A stretch of 64,000 nt of DNA from Foliamicus sp963666765 (GTDB lineage: Bacteria > Pseudomonadota > Gammaproteobacteria > Steroidobacterales > Foliamicaceae). The DNA lies in the NCBI GenBank assembly GCA_963666765.1, contig OY762933.1, positions 2,852,001 to 2,916,000 of the forward strand, given 5' to 3'. Below the pieces are notes generated by a model that did no database searches, was not told where the DNA came from, and saw nothing but the letters and a program-made list of their open reading frames with translations. Positions 60,460-64,000 of the stretch are shown in pieces (positions within the stretch are counted from its first letter, which is position 1; the number at the start of each line of letters is the position of its first letter). A program made the position numbers and the translations under genes.

Positions 60460-62498
60460 TCAGGAGGGCGGCGGGGCGTCCGCCGTGGGCCGGCGCCGTC
60501 GCCGGCGCCGCCGGCGCCGCGAGCCCTGGCCGCCTGCACCGTCCGCTTGGGAAGCAGATGCCTTCTGCTCGTCTTTTGGCTTGGAGTCTTTTGGCTTCTG
60601 CTGGCCCTTCGCGCTGGAATCCTTCGGCTTCTGCTGGCCCCTGGACCTGGAATCCGGTTTTGGCCGCCGCGCGCCTTTCGCCCTGGAGTCGCTTCCTCCC
60701 CTGCCGCCGCGCTTCCCCTTCGAGGGATGCTTGCCCTTGCCTCTGGACCGCGACCGCCTGGGAGGATGAGTTTTCTGCTTCTCCTTGCCGGCGTCCGCTT
60801 TTTCCTCTTTCTCGCCAAGCCCGAAGAGTCGCGCGAAGAAACCCTTCTTCGGGTTCTTCTGGCGGCTGCGCTGCCTTGCGGCCCTGGCCTTGCGTTCGGG
60901 TGGCGCGGAATCCGGCAGCGTTCGTACCACTGCGGGCTTCTCGGGCGGCTTGGGGCGGACCGGCGCCAGCAATGCCGGGGGCGGAGCGGTCACGGTCGCC
61001 ATCTCGTAACTCGGCGTGTCGTCGTCTTCCTTTCCCCGAACCCTGCGCAACGCGAATTGGGGCGTCTCCATGGCGGAGTTGGCCACCAGAACGACACTCA
61101 CCTTGAATACGTCCTCGATCTGCGAGAGCACGGCCCGCTTTTCGTTGAGCAGGAAATTGGCGACGACCAGCGGCAACTCCGCCACCACCTTGGCCGTGCT
61201 TTCCTTGCCCGCTTCCTCGCTGATCATCCGAAGCACATGCAGGCCCAGCGATTCCACGCCGCGGATTCGCCCGGTGCCGCCGCACCTCGGGCAGGTCTCG
61301 TGGGTCACGTCAACCAGAGAGGTGCGCAGTCGCTGGCGCGACATCTCCAGAATTCCGAAGCGCGAAATCTGTCCGATCTGGATCCTCGCCGGCTCGTTGC
61401 GCGTGGCCTGGCGCAGCCGTTCCTCCACCTGGCGGTTGGCGCCGGAAGAACGCATATCGATGAAGTCGATCATGATGAGGCCCGACAGGTCGCGTATGCG
61501 GCACTGACGGGAGATCTGGTCGGCCGCCTCGAGGTTGGTCTGCAGTGCGGTCTGTTCGATATCTTCGGCGGACGTGGCGCGGGCGGAGTTGACGTCGATG
61601 CAGATGCCCGCTTCGGGCTGGTCGATGATGATCTGGCCGCCGGAAGGCAGGTCTACGCGGCGGCGGTATGCCGAGTCGATCTGGCTCTCGATCTGGTAGC
61701 GGTTGAACAGCGGGGCGTCGCCCTCATGGCGGCGCAGCCGATCCAGGAAGTGCGGCATGGTGTGCTTCATGAAACTGCGTATGCTCTCGTAGGCTTCGTC
61801 GTCGTCCACCACGACTTCGCCGATCGAGTCGGACAGGTAGTCGCGAACCGCCCGCAGGATCACGCTGGATTCCTGAACCACCAGAAAGGGACCGTCGCGT
61901 TCCAGCACGGCAGCTTGATGGCTTCCCAGGTCTGCAACTGGTTGTCCAGGTCCCATTGCAGCTCTTCGGTGCTGCGGTCGTGGCCCTGGGTACGGATGAT
62001 TACGCTCATGCCCTTGGGAATCTTGAGTTTCCCGAGCCTTTGCTGAACGGCCTGGCGATCTTCGCCGCGCACCTGGCGCGAAACGCCGCCGCCACGCGGA
62101 TTATTGGCGTTCAGGACCAGGTAGCGGCCGGCCAGCGAAACCAGGGTGCTGAGCGCCGCGCCCTTGGTGTCCCGCTCGTCCTTCTCCACCTGCACCACCA
62201 GCTGCTGGCCTTCGTCCACCAGCGCGGCGATGTTCAGCGGCTTGCCGGGTTCCGGAGCCCGCAGGAAGTACTCGCGGGATATGTCCTCCAGGGGGAGAAA
62301 GCCGTGGCGCTCCGCGCCGAAATCCACAAAGGCAGCCTCAAGGCTGGGTTCTATGCGCGCAATGCGCCCCTTGTAGATATTGCCCTTCTTTTCTTCCTTT
62401 TCCCTGTGCTCGATGGCAAGGTCATAGAGTTCTTGTCCATCGACAAGAGCAACGCGCACCTCTTCTTGCTGGGTGGCGTTTACCAGCATTCTTTTCAT
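60460..62498 (-). CDS. rne: Ribonuclease E, with one frame break in this sequence
   Basis: The start M-K-R-M-L-V-N-A-T-Q-Q-E-E and S1 domain (E-K-K-G-N-I-Y-K-G-R-I) are in one frame up to about 61914. The rest (F-L-V-V-Q-E-S-S-V-I-L-R-A-V-R-D-Y-L, I-D-I-N-like I-C-I-D-V-N-S-A-R-A-T, the zinc-link C-P-R-C-G-G-T-G) is in the next. Adding one G after the AAG codon at 61914-61916 restores W-E-A-I-K-A-A-V-L-E-R, so one base is missing. Joined, it is about 679 residues, shorter than enteric RNase E, with a lysine/glutamine repeat (Q-Q-K-P-K-D-S) and ten arginines near the end in place of a long scaffold. It cuts mRNA and rRNA precursors at the membrane. A sequencing error is likely. Confidence 0.9.
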
Positions 62499-62744
62499 TG
62501 TGAATCTCGTGTGTGTTCGGGCGGAGCCACACGGCAGCCGCGCCTGGCGGCGCCCACAGGGCGCGCAGGCAGCAGTGCCTGAAGAGGTCATTCATAAGGC
62601 AAACGTCTCGTGCACGTTCTTAGTCCCTGAAATCTGTCCGGTAAGACCGGCTTTCCTCCGCCGCAATTGGAAACAGGTCGGGCAGGCCATTCCTGCCGTT
62701 TGCGCAGAAAGCTGCGCGGGCACCTTCCTCCAGCGCCGGAGATT

Positions 62745-62753
62745 ACTATAGCA
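62745..62753 (-). promoter_or_regulatory. Extended -10 promoter of rne
   Basis: On the minus strand TGCTATAGT gives a TG-extended -10, implying transcription from about 62738 and an rne leader of about 240 bases. Long leaders are used in enteric bacteria for RNase E autoregulation. The rest of the 312-base gap to rluC shows a GCAGAAAGCTGC hairpin (62704-62715) and no gene. Confidence 0.5.
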
Positions 62754-62810
62754 CGGCATGCCCGGCGACCGATACATAGCTCAATACCCCGGCGGCATTG
62801 CCTTTTGCCG

Positions 62811-63755
62811 GTGAAAGACAACCTGCTTGTCGTTTCCGAGGACGATGCCGGCAGGCGTCTGGACAACTTCCTGGCGGGCCGTCTCAAGCCCATGCGCCTG
62901 GCGCGGGTGCATCGTATGATCCGGCGCGGCGAGGTACGGGTGAACCGGGGCCGCAAATCCTCGGGCCACCGCCTGCGCGCGGGTGATGAGGTCAGGTTGC
63001 CGCCGTTTCTCAAGCGGCGTTCCCCGCCGCCCGTGGCGGCGCGGGCGCGCTGGATAGAACGGCGCCTGTTGTACGAGGACGACGGTATGCTCGTTCTCGA
63101 CAAACCAGCCGGACTGGCGGTGCATGCGGGTGGTTCGATCCGCCTGGGGGCGGTGGAACTGCTGCGCGCCGCCCGGCCTCGCGAGAGTTTTCTGCAATTG
63201 GCGCACCGACTGGACCGGGGCACCAGCGGCTGCCTGCTGCTGGCCAGGAAACCCCGCGCGCTGCAGGCCCTGCACAAGGCATTTCGAGACAATGAGGTCC
63301 GAAAGACCTATATCGCCCTGCTCGGGGGACGCCTGAAGGGCAGGGAACGCAAGGTGGAACTGCCGCTGGAACGTTCGCGCGGCGAGGGGCCCGAACGGCG
63401 GGTCCGGGCGGGTTCGGGCCAGTGGGCGCAGACCCGCTTCCTGCCTCGCCAGGGCTGGCGGGAGGCCACGCTGGTCCGCGCAATTCCGATTACCGGACGC
63501 ACCCACCAGATTCGCGTACACGCCGCCGCTATCGGACACCCGGTGCTCGGCGACGATCGCTATGGGCGGACCCGGAGCGGTCCCGAGCAGGCGATCGGGC
63601 TCAAGCGGCTGTTTCTGCATGCCTCCGAAGTCAGTCTGCGTCATCCGCTGACCTCGCGGGCATTGCGCCTGCATGCGCCCCTGCCGGAAGAATTGCGTGA
63701 CGTTCTGGCGCGCCTGGGTCCCCCGGAGTTTGGCGCCTCGGCCCGAAAAACATAA
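62811..63755 (+). CDS. rluC: 23S rRNA pseudouridine synthase RluC
   Basis: About 314 residues from GTG 62811 (TTG 62805 is possible). An S4 RNA-binding domain (R-L-D-N-F-L-A-G-R-L through G-E-V-R-V-N-R-G-R) is followed by the RluA-family catalytic domain with L-A-H-R-L-D-R-G-T-S-G-C-L (catalytic Asp), L-V-L-D-K-P-A-G-L-A-V-H-A-G and T-G-R-T-H-Q-I-R-V-H. It modifies positions 955, 2504 and 2580 of 23S rRNA in E. coli. Divergence from rne is the usual arrangement and supports RluC over RluD. Confidence 0.94.
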   Translation: MKDNLLVVSEDDAGRRLDNFLAGRLKPMRLARVHRMIRRGEVRVNRGRKSSGHRLRAGDEVRLPPFLKRRSPPPVAARARWIERRLLYEDDGMLVLDKPAGLAVHAGGSIRLGAVELLRAARPRESFLQLAHRLDRGTSGCLLLARKPRALQALHKAFRDNEVRKTYIALLGGRLKGRERKVELPLERSRGEGPERRVRAGSGQWAQTRFLPRQGWREATLVRAIPITGRTHQIRVHAAAIGHPVLGDDRYGRTRSGPEQAIGLKRLFLHASEVSLRHPLTSRALRLHAPLPEELRDVLARLGPPEFGASARKT

Positions 63756-63803
63756 AATGCGCCGCTTTTGGGGCCTGCTTTGGAAATAAGACAATTTCTC
63801 TGC

Positions 63804-64000
63804 ATGGCGCGCTACGAAGTCGCCGGCGGCTTCCGGGTGGCCGCAATGCAATTCGATGGCGAACGGCTGGGTCCGTGGGCGCGGCTTTGCGGTGCCGGGA
63901 AGGGCGGCGCCCTGTCGCTTAATGCCGTGCGTTTTCGCAACAAGTCCCCGGTGCGGCCACTGGACGTTTTTGTAGCGCCCATCGAAGCCGCTGCGCCAAA
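63804..64000 (+). CDS. Partial open reading frame at the window edge
   Basis: An open frame from ATG 63804 runs off the end for 65 codons: M-A-R-Y-E-V-A-G-G-F-R-V-A-A-M-Q-F-D-G-E-R, later R-F-R-N-K-S-P-V-R-P-L-D-V-F. Codon use is like the core genes, which supports it, but no ribosome site is clear and no family is recognised from this fragment. Confidence 0.45.
   Translation, partial: MARYEVAGGFRVAAMQFDGERLGPWARLCGAGKGGALSLNAVRFRNKSPVRPLDVFVAPIEAAAP

Noticed and set aside
60560..60660. Near-repeat of about 33 bases in the 3' part of rne as a possible regulatory repeat
   Set aside because: It encodes the protein repeat Q-Q-K-P-K-D-S in frame and is best explained as a low-complexity tail.
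61905..61925. Programmed -1 frameshifting in rne
   Set aside because: There is no slippery heptamer (the site is ATCAAGCTG) and no clear downstream stimulator; RNase E genes are not known to use frameshifting.

Overview
The window looks like chromosome of a GC-rich gammaproteobacterium; no species can be named from the sequence alone. The evidence is gene order. An initiator tRNA is followed by rimP-nusA-infB-rbfA-truB-rpsO-pnp. Elsewhere there are smc-ligA, pdxJ-acpS, nagZ-methylthioinosine phosphorylase-csiV-mfd, lolC-lolE-lolD-comEC-msbA-lpxK-kdsB, and divergent rne/rluC. These blocks recall Pseudomonas-type genomes. The Lol, LpxK, KdsB, MsbA and NagZ genes indicate a Gram-negative, LPS-bearing envelope.

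Layout. 1-12.5 kb: a small inverted-repeat element, then catabolic and redox genes (NTF2-like protein, flavin reductase with winged helix, Na+/solute symporter with a tiny membrane partner, secreted cyclase-family lipoprotein, recQ, a DsbD-type reductase facing a TlpA-like lipoprotein, a deacetylase/isochorismatase pair, beta-carbonic anhydrase). 12.6-21.6 kb: the metY-nusA-infB-pnp translation and RNA-decay block, where PNPase has a second S1 domain. 21.7-31 kb: accessory region with an outer-membrane protein, a complete type II-C CRISPR-Cas9 locus (tracrRNA, cas9, cas1, cas2, five repeats with four spacers), an IS3 remnant that abuts the array, a solitary type I-E-like repeat and an AAA ATPase. 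30.6-38 kb: dksA (one-cysteine form), queF, a short smc, and an enlarged ligA with a duplicated helix-hairpin-helix domain, overlapping an exonuclease-BRCT gene.

38-41.8 kb: a defence/toxin patch holding an AbiU2-like HEPN gene that looks frameshifted, a decayed Phd remnant, a broken PIN gene, a Fic protein, and an intact PIN/Phd pair that is a paralogue of the broken one. 41.9-64 kb: core genes for pyridoxal phosphate, acyl carrier protein activation, cell-wall recycling, transcription-coupled repair, lipoprotein sorting, DNA uptake and LPS synthesis, then rne (one reading-frame break) and rluC.

The most notable items are the CRISPR-Cas9 locus with its interrupted anti-repeat and displaced leader side, the LigA domain duplication inside a stretch of different base composition, the tandem-S1 PNPase, the rne frame break, and a family of small inverted-repeat elements whose ends recur at several gene junctions. 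I did not find a wholly new defence system. The Cas9 locus and the LigA/exonuclease pair are the best candidates for follow-up.
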